A stretch of DNA of 6,957 nt, taken from the NCBI GenBank assembly GCA_031271635.1, contig JAISVG010000028.1, forward strand, positions 1 through 6,957. Reading direction: 5' to 3'. Of the stretch, positions 6,012 through 6,957 are shown piece after piece. The notes under the pieces were generated by a model. It worked only from the letters and a program-made list of their open reading frames with translations. It was not told the origin of the DNA and did no database searches. This DNA is from Erysipelotrichaceae bacterium. GTDB lineage: Bacteria > Bacillota_I > Bacilli_A > RFN20 > CAG-826. Each line of letters starts with the position of its first letter. Positions within the stretch are counted from its first letter, which is position 1. A program made the translations under genes and the position numbers.

Positions 6012-6047
6012 TAAGACATTTCGAGAGTTCGAATCTCTCCGCAATTT
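5977..6047 (+). pseudogene. tRNA-Ile(GAU)-like remnant or tRNA-like RNA element
   Basis: Two arms of a tRNA are well formed. The anticodon arm is ATGTC-CTGATAA-GACAT (6003-6019), a 5-bp stem with a 7-nt loop reading GAT, identical to the usual tRNA-Ile loop. After a 3-nt variable region comes the T arm GAGAG-TTCGAAT-CTCTC (6023-6039), with the invariant TTCGANT loop. A weak acceptor is possible, with ATTGT (5978-5982) pairing with GCAAT (6041-6045) and mismatches on both sides. T5984-A5985 stand where T8-A9 would be. No D arm with GG can be built, and no CCA follows. It is therefore unlikely to be a working tRNA. It may be a decayed tRNA, an attachment-site leftover carrying a tRNA 3' half, or a tRNA mimic in the leader. 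Confidence 0.35.
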
Positions 6048-6060
6048 AGATGCGCCAGCG

Positions 6061-6250
6061 GTTTGGAAAAAAAGAGAACCAAACACTAGCCCAGCACTTT
6101 AGTGCAAAGTAGTCCTCGCCTTGTAAAACCATTCACCTTAGAGAAAATGATCTTGCCATCACTTTATGACCGCAAGATTAATTACGATAAGAATGTGGTT
6201 TTCCGCTAGTACTACTTGGGATAGTGTTTGGGGATTAAACAACAAGGAGG
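6061..6250 (+). ncRNA. Structured 5' leader RNA of the slipin gene, candidate cis-regulatory RNA
   Basis: Nested complementarity defines a compact fold. P1 pairs 6079-6093 with 6217-6231 (14 of 15 positions, including 10 uninterrupted bp CCAAACACTA/TAGTGTTTGG). P2 is GCAC-TTTA-GTGC (6094-6105). P3 is AAGTAGT (6107-6113) with ACTACTT (6211-6217). P1, P2 and P3 meet in a three-way junction with almost no unpaired bases. P4 is AAAACCA (6125-6131) with TGGTTTT (6196-6202), extended by TTC/GAA past a bulge. P5 is GATCTTGC (6149-6156) with GCAAGATT (6172-6179). The strand left free between P3 and P4 (6114-6124) is complementary to 6242-6250, the Shine-Dalgarno region, by 9 pairs with a 2-nt bulge. 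GTTTGG (6061-6066) can take CCAAAC from P1 as an alternative. I see no match to the conserved cores of TPP, SAM, purine, cobalamin, c-di-GMP, M-box or T-box RNAs. Confidence 0.5.
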
Positions 6251-6254
6251 AATG

Positions 6255-6957
6255 ATGAAAAAGTACGTAATTCAAAAATCAGAGATGGGTTTAGTTTTTA
6301 AAAATGAAGTCTTAAGAAGAATTGTCACTAAAGTAAAAACATATCGCTTTTTACAAGCCGAAATGCTAATTATTAACAAAAAAGACTATTTGCCTTTAAA
6401 AGAAATGACTGTTGCTGAATTAGAGAGTTTAAAGGAAAATGATCTAAGTGTGGATTATTTAATCCCAACTGGCTTTCAAGGAATTCTTTATGTTGATGGT
6501 GTTTTTAAAGAGATGCTTGAAAGCGGTCGTCATTGGTTTATTACTGTTGATAAAAAAGTTGAAGTCAAAACAATTGATGTTCGCAAACGAACGATTCATG
6601 TTAATGCGCAAGAGATTTTAACAACCGATAAGATTGACCTTAGAGTTAATTTTGCTGTTTCTTTTAATGTTGTTGATGCTAAGAAAGCTCTCACTGAATA
6701 TGATAAGTTTGATGATGCATTATATCTTCTTTGTCAGTTAGTGATTCGTGAATATATTTCTTCTAAAACTATGGATGAGATTCTAGAAGAGAAAGCCTCA
6801 TTAGGTGAAAAGCTATTAGCAATCTTAAGACCAAAAGAAAAAGAATACGGAATTGCTTTTATTGATGCTGGTTTAAAGGATGTAATTCTTCCTGGAGATA
6901 TCAAAGCGATTTTAAATACTGTTTTAGTTGCTCAAAAACAAGCACAAGCAAATGTCA
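6255..6957 (+). CDS. Slipin-family (SPFH/band 7 domain) membrane-associated protein, 3' truncated by window
   Basis: The frame is open from 6255 to the right edge (234 residues visible). Two ATGs are adjacent (6252, 6255). The second is preferred because AAGGAGG (6244-6250) is then 4 bases away rather than 1. The N-terminal part holds two copies of a short β module: MGLVFKNEVLRRIV (residues 11-24) and QGILYVDGVFKEMLESGRHW (75-94). The SPFH core follows: VEVKTIDVRKRTIHVNAQEI (102-121), LTTDKIDLRVNFAVSFNVVD (122-141), helix YLLCQLVIREYISSKTMDEI (147-166), and the signature LKDVILPGDIKAILNTVLVA (207-226) leading into the Q/A-rich coiled coil that usually follows. This is the slipin subtype with duplicated N-terminal modules and no N-terminal transmembrane helix in view. 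SPFH proteins form large oligomeric cages on the membrane and organise microdomains or protect membrane proteins. Expression is probably set by the long structured leader. Confidence 0.85.
   Translation, partial: MKKYVIQKSEMGLVFKNEVLRRIVTKVKTYRFLQAEMLIINKKDYLPLKEMTVAELESLKENDLSVDYLIPTGFQGILYVDGVFKEMLESGRHWFITVDKKVEVKTIDVRKRTIHVNAQEILTTDKIDLRVNFAVSFNVVDAKKALTEYDKFDDALYLLCQLVIREYISSKTMDEILEEKASLGEKLLAILRPKEKEYGIAFIDAGLKDVILPGDIKAILNTVLVAQKQAQANV

Noticed and set aside
5977..6047. A functional tRNA-Ile gene
   Set aside because: The D arm cannot form, the acceptor stem has only about 5 pairs with mismatches, and no GG D-loop or CCA end is present.
5917..6102. 61-codon plus-strand ORF beginning MHMFFILMV
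   Set aside because: It has no ribosome binding site, overlaps the tRNA-like arms and the start of the structured leader, and its composition is unlike a protein domain.
1..6957. TGA read as tryptophan (Mycoplasma code)
   Set aside because: All tryptophans in the recognisable proteins are TGG, and reading through TGA does not repair any of the broken frames.
1..6957. CRISPR array or insertion sequence
   Set aside because: No regularly spaced repeats, transposase frame or terminal inverted repeats were seen. The only notable long repeat is the pair at 3280-3401.

Overview
This window comes from a low-GC bacterium that uses the standard genetic code: tryptophan is TGG in every recognisable gene, and TAA/TAG stops dominate. 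Lipobox and surface-repeat proteins without any outer-membrane feature, strong AAGGAGG ribosome binding sites and very AT-rich spacers suggest a Firmicutes or Mollicutes-like lineage (Acholeplasma/Izemoplasma-type or a low-GC Bacillus relative). The exact taxon cannot be read from this sequence.

Layout. (1) At 1-341 (+) lies the C-terminal end of a DUF4263 / Shedu (SduA)-type antiviral nuclease, cut by the window edge. (2) At 498-1084 (+) is an unrecognised gene with its own extended -10 promoter, broken early by a one-base loss in an A run. (3) At 1085-1382 there is only a short ORF remnant. (4) At 1383-4564 (-) is a two-gene surface operon. A small lipoprotein (4025-4564) is followed after 17 bases by a large secreted zinc metallopeptidase (1383-4007). 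The peptidase is split into three open frames by a 76-bp insertion bounded by 46-bp direct repeats and by a second, single-base frameshift. Correcting both gives one 849-residue protein. (5) At 4714-5234 (-) is a decayed surface protein with an InlB B-repeat / Flg_new_2-like domain. (6) At 5302-5601 (+) is a small hypothetical gene followed by decayed coding sequence. (7) From 5884 a good promoter leads into a leader of about 335 nt with a tRNA-like segment and a compact multi-helix RNA. That leader ends at the ribosome binding site of a slipin/SPFH protein (6255 onward, running off the right edge).

The most interesting item is the slipin leader. A 15-nt long-range helix closes a three-way junction, and the strand between two inner helices is complementary to the slipin Shine-Dalgarno sequence. 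An upstream segment can compete for the closing helix. This looks like a cis-regulatory RNA (riboswitch-like) that I cannot match to a known class. The second item is the repeat-bounded 76-bp insertion in the metallopeptidase, which could act as a deletion-reversible off switch.

The many single-base frameshifts mean that either the region is decaying or the assembly has uncorrected indels. The two cannot be separated from this sequence alone.
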